A stretch of DNA of 64,000 nt from Geosiphon pyriformis (lineage: Eukaryota; Glomeromycota; Glomeromycetes; Archaeosporales; Geosiphonaceae): positions 353,626-417,625 of the forward strand of contig JAAOMT010000429.1 of the NCBI GenBank assembly GCA_016748015.1, read 5' to 3'. Of the stretch, positions 13,034-25,199 are shown piece by piece; positions within the stretch are counted from its first letter, which is position 1, and each line of letters starts with the position of its first letter. The notes beneath the pieces are model-generated. The model was not told where the DNA came from, ran no database searches, and was given only the letters and a program-made list of their open reading frames with translations. The translations under genes were made by a program, and so were the position numbers.

Positions 13034-16000
13034 ATTCTAAAATGCTCTGTTCTCTGTTCGTTAATAAACCTCAAGAGATATCAATGTTTGGATTTGAATT
13101 ATCTATGTTTTTTATGTAATCTATTCTTTAAGGTATATAATTTCTTTTATGAATAATAATTATGTTAAGAAGTACTCTTTGCCCCTGTGTAACCTATTGA
13201 ATTAAAAAATTTATGCCAATAAATTCGATTTGGAAAATAGTGAGTTTTGTCTTCAACCTTAGATATAAGCTAATAATATTTGCTCAAATAAATTTTTTTA
13301 TAGTTTGTGAGACTAACATCATTTGCGATTTTATATTACCTATTTGATAAAAAATATTTACCCATTGTATAAATTTAAAATAGATATTAAAAATTCAAAA
13401 ATAACTTTGTGAATTTTTGGAAATAATCGACATAGTAAAAAAGAAATGTTTATATCTTAAGCCATTATGATTATAATCCCAAATTTGTGAGCTTTTTATG
13501 CAAAAAAAGTTCTATTCAAAGAATTAATACAACATAAAAAGAAATTATTTCTTATTTATTTTTTTGAGCCATAAATATATATTTTATTCATACTGAGAAA
13601 AGTAAAAAAAATTGTTGCATGTTCCCAATCTAGCCAGGAAACTATTAATAAAAGTAAAATTTTATTATTTTAGATATGAATCTATTTTTTTTGTGCGTAT
13701 ACATGGTCACTTGCCTTAAACGAAAAGTTACATATTTTGAACATCACTTGGGATTAACAAAAAAAAATTATTATAGTTAACAAATCTTTTTATTATATCA
13801 ATTTCTTATTCAAAATAAATAATTTTTATCAAAATCAAATTTATATGATAGTTGTATTTGTAATAAACAGCTTTTTAAAATCTTTTAAGCTAACTTATTC
13901 TTCACATTAAAAATTAAAAAAACAGATTTATAATTTTTTTTTCATTGACAAATTTCAAATTTATGTATATTAAAAATTTAATAAAACTACTTTATTTTTA
14001 TATTATTATTTCAAAAAAATATAATCAAGTCATTTTTACAAAAAGTATCAACAGAAAAATTAATTGTAATAAAGTTCTTGAAAATAAATCACCCATAATT
14101 TATTTCAATATTATGAATGTTTTGTTAAACTTAGATTTTTTTACATTTTTATTTATTATTTTTTTTTTAAATTATTCAGCAACCCAGTTAACTTAATTGT
14201 TACTTTAATTAATTACTTGGTCATTAATTTTTTTAAAGCTAAACAGCTAAATTTTTCACTAGATTTAATGATTTTTCAAAATAACATAAATTATTACTTG
14301 AGAAAAGTTCAAAAATAGAGACAGTTTGATAGCTTTCTTTATTCTTAGTTTTTAAAGAGGTTTTAATTAATTAATAAATAGCTATCCAATTGTAAACTTG
14401 TTACTTTAGGACTTTGAACTCTAAAAAAAATTGGTAAAATATAACTGAGAATATTAACTAATTAATGTGATTGTTTTTTGCCTCAAATTTTTTCTTAAAA
14501 TATGCTTGTTTAAAAAAGTAAACAGTTATACTGAATATGTTTTGGCTAAATAATTAATCAAAAACTAATTCCAAAAATCTTGAAACTTTTGACTCAACTA
14601 AACTTTAACTGAAAAACAAATAAGACAAAATAAAAAAAGATTAAGTTTAATATAGATTAAAAATAATTTTGGGTTTTTGTGTTAAAAAAAGTAATTACTT
14701 ATACAATAGTGAATGACTTCAAGATTTAACAATCTTATAAAGGCCACTATTTTTATATAATAATCGAATATAATATGTTAATGATAACAAAAAAAAACAG
14801 TAATGTATAGTGATAAATAATTAAAAGATAAATTCAATTTTTATAAATAAATCAAATTAATACGGATTTAATATGTAAAATCAGTCTTATAAATATCTTA
14901 GTTGTTATTTTTTTAAAAAAATAACAAAAAAATTTAAAAGTAAAAAAACAATCTATACTGTTAATAAAAAATAAAACACTAATATCATTTTATGTTTTAT
15001 GTGAATGTTCTTAAAATTTAATACCAAATATTAGTTGTACTTTTTAAAAAATATTTATTTAATATACTTTACAAAAACTAACAATTATACAAATCAAAAA
15101 AGAAAATAAAAGAGTTGATATTATTATATTGATTTTGTTTAAATAAATTGATTTAAGTGTAAATTTTTGTTTTAACTAAATTTTCTGCAGTTTTAAAAAG
15201 TATCTTTTATATACTTTTAAAAAAGAATCAATAATCGAATTAGTAATTACATCAATAATTCAGTCAATAATCAAGTTATTATTTAAGTTAATAATTATAT
15301 CAATTACTAATTCCAAAAATAAAATGGTTAATATAATAACATTAATGGTTAATACATGTAATTAAATATGGCTAAATAAATAAAATAATAATAAATTAAA
15401 AGTTTCACTTATAACAATACTATTATTAAGCATTCTTGTTTGATAATAATATCATTTTATTTGGCAAATAACATTATTTACTAATAAAGACTATCGCATA
15501 TTTTTTTATTTTATTTAATTGAAATAAGACGGCATTTAATTAATATCTTAAACCATTAATATAAAAATAAAAAATTTATTCAAATCAGATTGTTTAAGAT
15601 AAGCTCAAAAGTCAGCCTTTCTTTAAGTATATCAAAAGCTTTTTGCTCAGTTGATTTCCAATAATTATTTACATTTTTCAAAGAATTTGAGTCAAAAAAT
15701 AGATGATTTTGGCGAACTTTTAAAAATTTTTAATAATAAAATACTAATTCAAAGAAAAATTAAGTTTGTTTATATTTATTGGTTGTTTGACTTTGTATTT
15801 TTTTATCTTAGCTGGATTAAAGAAAAGTTTATTTTTTAAAATAAAAATTCCTAAGAAGCAATTAACACCCAAAAAAAAATTGATCAGATTTATTATAAGA
15901 TTTGTATTTCAGAAAAGATTCCAAGTTTTTGAATAAATAATAATATTGTTCAAATATACTAAAACAATTATTTATAAACTGGTCTAAATATTTTATCTAT

Positions 16001-16885
16001 CAAATATTGAAAAATGGGAAAAATATTTATTAATTTAAAAGACATTACAGTAAACTTATAAGTTTTATATTTCATAATAAACTTTATTGTGTCTTTACTA
16101 ACAAAATTCATTTCAATTTGCCAAAATTTGACAGTTAAATCTATTGTTAAAAAAAAATTCTATTTATGAATTTATTTAATATTGAGAAGAAAATAAAATC
16201 TTAATTAATGTTAATATTTAATTTGCAATAATTAATACTAAATTGTGAAATTCTCTTTTTTAAATAATTAACTTTAGCTTCTGTATAAAACCAAGTTTTT
16301 TTCATTTATTCTATTTCTTTCTTAATAAATTTATTATTTTGTCAATTAAGCTAGTAAAACTTTATATAGATTAGTTAAATTAGTTTAATTTTAATTATTT
16401 ATTTAAATTAGATTCATTAGTTAAGAACATTTTTCTTTTTTATTAAAAATAAGGCTAATAAATTTTTAATCTCTAATAAATTATACATGTTTTATATTTG
16501 TCACTAAAAAAATGTAGAAATTAATTGTACTAATATCTTACACAAAGACTATGTTTTTGGTCAGATTGTTGATAAAACATTTTTTTAAGCATGTTATAAA
16601 ATGGCTAATAAATAAGTTTTTCATTTACAACTAATTTTTTGCTGTTTCCTTGTATATTATTAAAAAGCTTTTTTATTGCTGAATGTTGTAAAAGCTAACT
16701 TGGGTTTTTAGTCTTTTTTCCTTTATCTTTAGAGTTTTTAAAATCTTCAAAATTGGTATTATTACTGTTATTGTTTTAAGATTGCTGTTGTTGTTAAGCT
16801 ACTTTTGAAGGCACTGTTTAATATCTGCATTTTATAATAATTGAGTAAATTATTGAATTCATAGCAAAAGAAAAAATATTGGCTA
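13034..16885. other. Very AT-rich gene-free region
   Basis: Dense A/T runs and no coding-like frame. Around 15.2-15.4 kb there is a short stretch resembling the LTR of the retroelement at 45.9 kb. Around 16.65-16.85 kb a slightly GC-richer patch reads on the minus strand as Asn/Lys-rich, possibly a gag-like relic, but this is weak. Confidence 0.5.
15225..15390 (-). repeat. Possible LTR fragment
   Basis: The string around 15340-15364 (cattaatggttaatacatg) matches the reverse complement of 45.9 kb in the 5' LTR with about one mismatch. It is preceded by the same kind of degenerate 'aatcaataat' tandem pattern found in that LTR. The match fades on both sides, so this is at best a remnant or a related LTR family. 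Confidence 0.35.
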
Positions 16886-18418
16886 TTAATTATTAGCTCT
16901 ATTTTGAAAATTTCTCAGAGAATCCTCAAGATTCTCTAACTTATGAATTGCTTCACAATTGCCCATTTCAACTCCAAAATAAGGCCCACTATGAAATAAT
17001 TTGCCCGGAACTTCGCTTATTGATTGACCAGCATTACACTCCTAAATAACATAAAATAAGAAAATTTAACGCCATTTCACTAAAAATTCTTAATTAAATA
17101 TAAGTTAATGCTAACCAAATTCTCTTCAGAATACTGCGACTTGACCCATAATTCTCTTTCATTAATTGAAAGCGTAATAAAATTACAATTCCAATACGTA
17201 TTTGGATCATCAGGACAGTCACAATTACTCAATGGGTCAATCCAGATTTCAGTACCAAAATGTTTCCACCCCATTGAAGACGAAGGAAAGTGCGGCACAT
17301 GATCGTTTCCATGGGTAAAGCGGCGATGAACGATTTCTAGGTTGAAAGCATCGCTAAGGTATCTGTTACCAATTCTCGGAGCTCCATAAGTAAAAATACC
17401 CTCCCCTGTTGCGCTTAAATTAATATTCGGCCAAAGGTTGTTTTTTATGATTTCAAATCTTTCAATTGACCACCTAATCGCAGCGATACTGGCATATGCT
17501 TTTATATTTAAAAGATTATTTAATGTTTAAAAAAGGGAAATGATTCTTACTTTTTAAATTGAAAATAAAAAATATTGAGAAAACCAACCTCCACCAAGAC
17601 CATGTCCCACAAATAGAATACTATTTACTTTCGGAAATTGACTTAAAAATGATTTAATAGTTTCACTTAAAGTAGGAAACAATAAATTCACATCTTTCAA
17701 TAATTGTGAATCTACACGAGCTCTTTCGTCAAACTTTAAAGCATCTGTAAAACGGAGTGGCACTTGTCTTGAGTTTTTAGAAGCCCATTGTTCTTTCGTT
17801 AATTTCTAATATAAATAAAGAAGCATTATTATCTCAAGATTTTATTTGATTTAAAATATTAAAGAGGTTGAGATAATTACTGGTCCCGCAAACATTATTA
17901 ATAAAATGCTATTATATGGTGAAATGAAGTAATATCGAGCGTCCACTAATGAACAGTATTTGAAATATAAATTAATTGTCTTAAGAAAATTTTCATTTAA
18001 AATTAACTTCTTTTCGGAATCAAATACCTTTAATTTGTAAGCCAGGCACTTTTGAGCCAATATTATTTAGATCAAGACAGTCAAATGCATTTACTATGAA
18101 TGCAACATCCGAGGAAATTAATAACCCTTCATCATCAGGTAACATTCGTCTCTTAATTCGTGATTGTGGTGGTGAACGTTTTTTAGTTTGATTGATTTTT
18201 AGCGGGATATGGATTTCATTTATCCAATTAATCATAGTAGGAGAGGTGTAGTTTATATCTTGTTTTTTATTCTTTTGGATTACTTTAGAGACTATCCAGC
18301 TACTGTGCTTTTCATGCATTAAAAAACAAAAAAATGATGCCATAAAAATCACAGGAACAATATTAGTTTTTCTCGGATAATAGACTTTGAATGTTATTTG
18401 ATTATTAAAAGAACCCAT
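16886..18418 (-). CDS. Class-3 lipase-like protein lacking catalytic Ser (copy A)
   Basis: Five exons: 18418-18028, 17945-17881, 17805-17589, 17498-17116 and 17041-16886, joined by short GT-AG introns, giving 403 residues. Exon borders and phases agree with copy B at 22.0 kb. The ATG at 18416-18418 is the conserved start. A hydrophobic segment at residues about 20-35 suggests a signal peptide or anchor. The alpha/beta-hydrolase Lipase_3 pattern is clear: a nucleophile-elbow position at about 217-224, T-Y-G-A-P-R-I-G-N at 261-269, an Asp in G-N-D-H-V-P at 290 and a C-terminal His at 369. However, the elbow reads G-H-G-L-G-G, with Gly221 in place of the nucleophilic Ser. Lipases of this family cleave acylglycerol esters. 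Without Ser this copy is probably inactive or does something else. It forms the left outer part of a large palindrome. Confidence 0.85.
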
Positions 18419-18929
18419 TTTTTTGATTTTCAAGAAGGATATAACAGAATATTTTTATCATTTTTTCAAGATGCATTAAATGTAGATCGAGCTTATTTGT
18501 TTTTTCAGAGCATCTTATTTAGACAAAATAAAGGAATGGATCCTCTTTTTGATAATATTTTTCCTGACCACCTATCACACTATAACTTTCATTTAATTTA
18601 ATTTATAAACAAACTTATTGCATACATTTTTTATTCCTTGTTATATTTTTGAGCTGGAAAATGAAACTTTATTTTGCAAATTTGATATTGGTCACAATAA
18701 TACTATTTTTAGCTTTTATTTCAAAGGACTGTATAAGGAGTCGTGAATTAGTAGATTATGATAGAAAATGACGTTGCAAAATGTTCCCTCTGATATATTT
18801 ATTATTTTTTTCCTTTTTGTTCACCAAGAAACTACTAAAAAGATTTAAAGAGATCCCATAATATTTAGTGATTTTTGATGATAAATTTAGCTCTTGAACT
18901 CAAAGTTCTTTTCTATTGTGAATGTAAGC

Positions 18930-19140
18930 ATAAGACTTTCCTTTTAGGATTTTCAGTTCATCCCTTTCCTTGCTAGTAGAAATGTTAGCCTTCAGAGCAC
19001 GAGTTTGTTTGCGGCAATATGATCTAATCATGGCACTTTCTTCTTGATAATCTTCTTTTGGCTTGGTGACTGACTCATTGTTTTAGGTTTAAATATTGAA
19101 AGTGTTCACAGAAGAATCATCACTAAGAAGAGCATGATAG
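18930..19140 (-). pseudogene. Crinkler-like header relic 1
   Basis: Read on the minus strand, this matches the header relic at 21560-21725 base by base over most of its length, including the stretch encoding K-K-I-I-K-K-K-V-P. It continues into a piece like E-R-D-E-L-K-I-L, which also occurs in relic 2. Stops and frame changes break it. Crinkler headers are ubiquitin-like N-terminal modules of secreted or nuclear effectors. Only the header part is left. Confidence 0.6.
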
Positions 19141-19339
19141 TGAAGAATGATTTATAGATATGGGTATTGTTATCAAAATAATTTATCTCGTCAGCTGATT
19201 CTCTTGCTGCTATTTTATATTTCGAGTTCTATTAACAACTAGCATCTTGTTTTTACTTACACTATATGTGTTTTTTTAGCTTTTCAAAATTTCTAGTCGT
19301 CGGATCTGATACAAGAGATTTATGATCTCAGATTTACAA

Positions 19340-19700
19340 TTAAAACCGACAAAATATTCTTCACTACCATAACTACTATCATACTCTTCTCGGGGAAAAT
19401 CCTCATAATAAGACTTTTAAAGTCGAAATTGAGGAAGTTGATTATATTATCAATTTAAAAGAGATAAAAAAGCGTCATATTAAAAACTTATTGCCACAGA
19501 CAAACCTTTGCTCTGGAAGCTTAACATCTTTGTTAGCGAAGAAAATGATGAACTGAAAATTCTTAAAAAAAAGTCTTTCATACTTAAAAAGAGTTGGAGT
19601 TCAAGATCATTAAAAATTATTCTGACAATTTCACCGACGAATGTATTCATATTATCACTCATCACCTCTTCCATTGATAAAGAATCAAATGACATGTGTT
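19340..19700 (+). pseudogene. Crinkler-like header relic 2
   Basis: One frame gives K-T-F-K-V-E-I followed by a Lys-rich helix (the header beta-hairpin and helix). After a frameshift near 19500 another frame gives L-W-K-L-N-I-F-V-S-E-E-N-D-E-L-K-I-L, the hallmark L-W-K motif of Crinkler headers. A third frame has C-I-H-I-I-T-H-H, matching the usual end of the header. It has an inverted partner at 21100-21390. It is certainly non-functional as it stands. Confidence 0.65.
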
Positions 19701-19719
19701 TTACTCGCTATTCTTACCA

Positions 19720-21080
19720 AGATTCCTTCACACCCCATTAGAGGTATGGAAAACTTTTCATCAACAAACGCATGGTTTTTCTTTAATTAACTTGACTAAC
19801 TTTGGCAGTGAGTGAGTATATTATTAAAGTTTAAAAACTTTTATTTTTGTGAACGATGTCTGCCTTCGATAATAAAAGATTATGCGGCCTGCTAATTCCA
19901 GAACGCTGGGATTTGCCCGGTTTAATTGAAGATATTAAAGGCTATACTCACACCATACGATGTAATAACCTCTCGTATACTTGCACATATTTTCATTTTA
20001 AGTTCCAAATCAAGATTAATTATAATAAAATTGCTCAAAATTTTCGGTATTATACTTTTTAACGGAGTAAGCCAGTTATATGAAATAATTCATTTAAATA
20101 TCACTCAAAGCCTTTAATTTAAAATGCTGTTTATGAACTTTTAGAAGGTTTTCACAATGAGTTAGAGATATTATTATCCAATTTTATGCAAAAAATTGGA
20201 TAAAGGGCTAGAATAAAAAAATATAATAAATGAATAAATTTGAACGTGTTTTTTATAAAAATATTTTAGTATATAACATCAGTCTAGAGTAATTTTAATT
20301 ATTAAAGGAATAAATATATTTTTCTATTGAATTTTTTGATAAAAATAAACTCTTTTCTTATATAAATATAAATCAGATTATTTAGTTTTCTCAATTGTTT
20401 TTGGTGGTTCATTAAAATTTTACAAAGAAACTCTAATTTTAGCTGAAACCAATTATTTACTGTATTAATATGTGCATGATTAAATTAATACATTATTTTT
20501 AAAAATATAATAATAATAATAATAATAATATGATAACAAAAGAATTTAAAATTTCAAATATTAAGAAAAAATTATCAAATTTGTTAATGGTGTACAAGAC
20601 CCTAAAAAAAATTGAATTAAATGTTATAGGCGTGATAAAAACTATGCAATAGTTGGTTTAGATACTGTAGTTACATATATTAAACAGAAAGATTGTATTG
20701 AGAAAGTAAAAAATTCTTCAATATCAAATATAGTTAAATTCATTGTTTTTTGAATTTATATTTGTTGACAATATTTGACCGACAATGATTCTATGAATCC
20801 AAACTTTGTCAACTAAAGTAGAGTTAATCCAAAAGCACCATCAACTTCGGATTGACGAGAGTGACCATGTACTATTTATGAAAGAATTTCTTGAAGTATC
20901 TCTCGTATAATCTAGTCTTGTTGCTGTGTTGTAACTTTGTCCTAAATTAAATCCGTGGAATTGGCAGGCTGGATAATCTTTAATTATTGAAGACAGACAT
21001 TAATCATAATATATTAGAGAGAAGTCAGTGAGAGAAAATATACGCGGTTAAGTAGTAAAAACAAAGTAACTACATTCCTT
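19720..21080. other. Palindrome spacer, no gene recognised
   Basis: About 1.35 kb separating the two arms. A short open piece near 19856-19980 has a protein-like look (E-R-W-D-L-P-G-L-I-E-D-I) but is not recognised. The rest is AT-rich with a small AAT microsatellite near 20.51 kb. Confidence 0.5.
20509..20531. repeat. AAT microsatellite
   Basis: About seven to eight uninterrupted AAT units inside the palindrome spacer. Confidence 0.9.
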
Positions 21081-21099
21081 ACAAATGGAAGCGGGCGGT

Positions 21100-21390
21100 A
21101 ATATGATGAGCTCCAACTTTTTTTTTCCATTATAAAATCAAGCATAAAGTTTTTCTTTAAAGAATTTCAGCTTCTAACTTTCCCTCACTAATAAAGATAT
21201 TAAGCTCTTAGAACAAAAGTTTTTCTGTGGCATTAAGATCTAAAAGTGACGCTTTTTGATCTCTTTTAAATTATTAATTTACTTTATTTTTTAAAATCGA
21301 CTTTAAAAGTCTTATAATGAGGATAGAGTGATTGAGTGTGATAGTAGTGATAGTAGTGATTGTAGTGAAGAATATTTTTTCAGTTTCAAT
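21100..21390 (-). pseudogene. Crinkler-like header relic 3
   Basis: The reverse complement matches 19350-19610 closely, including the segment 'aagacttttaaagtcga' and the region after 'gccacaga'. It has more stops and indels than its partner and no open frame of note. It is identified as a header relic only through that partner. Confidence 0.6.
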
Positions 21391-21559
21391 TCTAAATGGA
21401 AGATTATAATTAATACTATATCATATACTAAATTACAGATATGTGCAAATAAAAATAAATGCTAAACCTGGAAATATAAAATGGCAGCAAAAGGATAATC
21501 AGCTAACTTGATTATAATGTCATTCTTCATCATTACTACTCCTACATGTATAACCGCTT

Positions 21560-21725
21560 TTCTTCCTAGGTCCTTGGTGATGACCTTTCTGAGAACACTT
21601 TCGAAGTCGAAATCAAAAAGAAAAATTCAGTCAGCAAGTTGAAGAAGATTATCAAGAAGAAGGTGCCATTTTTAGATCATATTGTCGTTAACGAACTCGT
21701 ACTCTAAAAGTTTTCAAGCTAAATA
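21560..21725 (+). pseudogene. Crinkler-like header relic 4
   Basis: The clearest header in the window. One frame reads V-L-G-D-D, then T-F-E-V-E-I, a Lys-rich helix (L-K-K-I-I-K-K-K) and L-D-H-I-V-V-N-E-L-V-L. It then meets a stop exactly where the L-W-K Trp is expected. No NTPase or nuclease part follows, as lipase copy B begins only 300 bp later. It is the inverted partner of relic 1. Confidence 0.65.
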
Positions 21726-22022
21726 AAAATTTTAATATATAACAAAGAATAAAATATACATGTAATAGGTTTGTTTATAAATAAGTTTTAATTAAAATTT
21801 GAAACTTCTTTAGGATACAAGATATAGTGTGATAGGTGATCGGGAAAAATATTTTCAAAAAGAGGATAAAAATCATATTATCTATTCCTTTATTTTGTTT
21901 AAAAAAGATGGTTTTAAAAATTAATTGAGCTCGATCTATAGGATTTTTATTTAGTGCATCTTAAAAAAAAACTAAAAAATATTTCATGAAACTCTGTTAT
22001 ATCCTTCTTGAAAATTAATAAA

Positions 22023-23549
22023 ATGGGTTCTTTTAATAATCAGATACCATTCAAGATCATTACTGCAATTTTTATGGCATCAGTTTTTTATTTTTTGATG
22101 CATGAAAGCTACAGCAGCTGGATAACCTCTAAAGTAATTCAGAAGGATAAAAAATTAGATATAAACTACAACTCTCCTACTATGATTAATTGGATAGATC
22201 AAATCCATATCCCACTAAACATCAATCAAACCAAAAAACGTTCACAATCACAATCAGAATCACAAATGAAGAGACGAATTTTACCTGATGATGGAGAGCT
22301 AAAGTTTTCTTCGGATTTTGCATTCATAGTAAATGCATTTGACTGTCTCGGTCTAAATAATGTTGGCTCAAGAGTGCCTGGTTTAAAAATCAAAGGTTTT
22401 TAAATTCTGAAAAAAATTGTCTTTTATAAAAGTTTTCTTAAAGAAATTAATATCTTTCAAATACTGTTCATTAGTGGAGGTTAGATTTTACTTCAAATCA
22501 TCAACTCATGGCTTTTTAATCATCGTGTTTACAGGACCAGTAATTATCTCAACCGATTTATATTTTAAATCAAGTAAAATCTTGAGATAATAATGCTTCT
22601 TTATTTATATTAGAAATTAACAAAAAAACAATGGGCTTCTAGAAACCCAAAACAAGTGCCACTTACTTTTAAAGATGATCTAAAGTTTCCGAAAGAAACT
22701 CGTGTAGACTCACAACTATTGAAAGAGGTGGATTTATTATTTCCTATTTTATTAGAAGGTATTAAATCATCTTTAAGTAAATTCAGCAAACTAAGTCAAA
22801 AGTTTGATATTGTATTTACAGGACATGGTCTGGGTGGAGGTCAGTTTTCTGAATATTTTTATATTTTAAAGTTTGATAGTAAGAATCATTTATTTTTTTA
22901 ACATTAAAATTTTTTTGACTATATATTTAAAAGCTTATGCCTGCCTTGCTGCAGTTAGGTGGGCAATTGAAAGATATAAAATTATTAATAATAATACTTG
23001 GCGGGATATTAATTTAAGCAGAATAGGACAGGTTATCTATACTTATGGAGCGCCGAGAGTTGGAAATGTGCAACTCAGTGAAACTTTCAACTTAGCAATT
23101 GCTTATCGCCGCTTTACCCATGGAAATGATCATGTGCCGCACTATCCTTCGACTTTAAAGGGGTGGAAACATTTTGGCAATGAAATTTGGATTGAGCCAT
23201 TGAGTAATTGTGATTGTGCTGCTGAAGACGACCCAAATACGTATTGGGACTGTAATTTTTCTTATTTGGCTTTAAAGGAAAGAGAATTATGGACCGCTTC
23301 GGAATATACTGAAGAGAATTTGGTAGGTATTAATCTATGTTGAATTAAGAATTTATCAGTAAAAAGCGTTAAAAAATTAGCTTTTTATTTTAGGGGTGTA
23401 ATGCTGGTCAATCAATAAATAAAGTTCCGGGAAATTTATTTCATAATGGGCCTTATTTTGGGATTGAAATGGGCAATTGCGAATCAATTAGTAAGGTAGG
23501 GAGTTTTGAAGAAGCTATGAAAAATTTTCAAAATAGAAATAATGATTAG
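22023..23549 (+). CDS. Class-3 lipase-like protein lacking catalytic Ser (copy B)
   Basis: Five exons: 22023-22395, 22475-22539, 22614-22839, 22934-23322 and 23394-23549, giving 402 residues. Every intron has GT-AG ends and the same phase as in copy A. The N-terminus carries a hydrophobic segment (about residues 10-25), suggesting entry into the secretory route or a membrane anchor. The Lipase_3 core is retained: T-Y-G-A-P-R-V-G-N, Asp in G-N-D-H-V-P and His in F-H-N-G-P-Y-F-G. The elbow is F-T-G-H-G-L-G-G, so Gly218 replaces the nucleophile, as in copy A. Many differences from copy A are third-position, so both copies have probably been under protein-level constraint since the duplication. 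About 75 bp upstream of the ATG are also shared with copy A. Confidence 0.85.
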
Positions 23550-24790
23550 CAGCCAATATTTTTAGCTAAAAAAAAAAGAACTTTCGGTAAATTTATTATT
23601 GGATTAATTAATATATAAAGGCAATTAGTTTAAATAAATATTTTTCGAAATGGGACTCCATATATTGATTTAAATTATATTTAGAATTCCTTTATTAATA
23701 GCCACATCGCAAATATAAAGTTAGAGAATGGGTTCAAGGTTTAGTAAGGAAACTAATTTTATAAAAATCCTTTGAGGAAACTGTTATTTCAAAGCGATAT
23801 TTTCCAAATGATCAAATTAAAATTTCTTCAACTCTTAATTCTTATATTACTATTAAAAGGCATCATCAAAGTTCTCAACGTTTTATTATTTAAATCATTA
23901 ATAATTAATTAATTGATAAGATAAATTTATAATTAGATATATAAATCATTTTTGTATAAAATTGTAAAAGATCACTTAGAGAGATATTTTTATTTATAAA
24001 ATAATTCTAAAAACCTATTAATATAAAATATAACTCAAATTTCATTTAAAAATTTTTAAGATACTAAGAGTATTACAAATTTAAAGTTTTATTAGTTGTT
24101 GCCTAAAATCAGCTTTATAATTTTTTATTTTTAATTATCATTTTATAACTATAAATAAATAAATAAATAATTTAATTTGTATAATATGAAAATTGAAAAA
24201 AAAGTTACCAACATTTCAGTGTTTAAATTAATAAAAAAAATATATATATGTCATTTTGTAAAAATTCAAAATAATTGGCTTTAGCTAATTGAAAAAATTT
24301 TAAATGAATTCATTTATTAATAATAAAAATAATTAATAATTTCTATCTTGAATTTATTTTATTTTATTTTTATTTGATATTTGACTATGTATTAAAATTT
24401 TGGAAACATTTTATATATGTATTAAAAGAATTAAAATTTCAGGTTAATACATAATAAATATATTATTTTACAAGATAAAAATAGTATGTAAAAATTATTA
24501 CTTATAATATTTAGGAAAATAATTTTGATCCAATATATCTTTACAATAATAATAATGATAAAGTACTGTCGATTTGAATTAATCAACTGCGCACATACCA
24601 TCCAGTTTTCGAGATTATTTGACTTTTATATCTTGTCCTATCATGGATAGCACCTTGTATCTCTTTGGAATTAAGTTTATTTTCACCAACAGTTACAGTT
24701 ATCGCAAGCAGCAGTAACTCATTGTTGTGAAGTTCTTCTGCACTCTCACGGCAATATAAATTTTGATCCAATTTTTTTCAATCATTTCTT
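23550..24790. other. AT-rich intergenic region
   Basis: No gene recognised. It holds short AAAT and AT microsatellites near 24.15 and 24.24 kb and long A/T runs. Confidence 0.55.
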
Positions 24791-24799
24791 CAATACATT

Positions 24800-25190
24800 G
24801 AGGTGTATGCTTTTCGGTTTTTCTGAATTATATTTATTTGAATGTACATACGATTTTCAATATCATTCCCCCAGGAAATGATAGCACAACTGTAAATATT
24901 GCGGTATTGGGTATTAGACGAAAAGTTACAAACTTCGGGCGCTGAATATTCCACAACACCAAACATGTCGTCAGACTGTGGAGTAATCGACAGGATGACA
25001 GAATCCAAGATCAGACATAACAACGGTTTAAGAGGTTTGTTTTCACAACAAAACAATTTTCAGGATCTAAGTCCCCATGCACCAATTTTGAGTCATGTAT
25101 AAATCTTATGCCACCAGCGATTTGAAAAAGAATATCAAGAAACATGCCCCAATTAGAGCAGTTTCGTTCACCTTTAGAAAAGGTAATATG
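24800..25190 (-). pseudogene. TKL-type kinase relic
   Basis: The central part of a kinase domain in two frames. One frame gives I-A-G-G-I-R-F-I-H-D-S-K-L-V-H-G-D-L-D-P-E-N (the catalytic loop), a stop, then S-D-L-G-F (the D-L-G loop, near 24993-25015). The other frame continues with G-V-V-E-Y-S-A-P-E-V (the A-P-E segment). The N-lobe, zinc ribbon and most of the C-lobe are missing. It belongs to the same family as the kinases at 29-43 kb. The frameshift, stop and missing ends make it a clear pseudogene. Confidence 0.8.
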
Positions 25191-25199
25191 ATACTATTT

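Larger units (their letters stand above)
16886..19720. repeat. Left arm of large imperfect palindrome
   Basis: This segment matches the reverse complement of 21080-23549. Matched parts are the whole lipase gene, about 75 bp upstream of its ATG and two Crinkler-like header relics. The arm is about 280 bp longer than its partner between the lipase start and the header pair. Homology stops just after the lipase stop codon (shared agccaatattttt). Confidence 0.85.
21080..23549. repeat. Right arm of large imperfect palindrome
   Basis: The inverted partner of 16886-19720. It holds two header relics and lipase copy B. The gene portions are better conserved than the header portions, consistent with selection on the lipases after duplication. 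Confidence 0.85.

Noticed and set aside
16650..16850. Gag-like relic on the minus strand
   Set aside because: Asn/Lys-rich translation only. No zinc knuckle or other gag motif is visible, and the composition alone can explain it.
17851..18060. Alternative frame of lipase copy A as coding (through 18027-17946)
   Set aside because: The same stretch in copy B has stops, while an intron with GT-AG ends and matching phase is present in both copies.
24583..24771. Minus-strand 62-codon frame as the C-lobe of the kinase relic
   Set aside because: It shows none of the expected C-lobe motifs (such as R-P-S/T-A) and no continuity with the relic.
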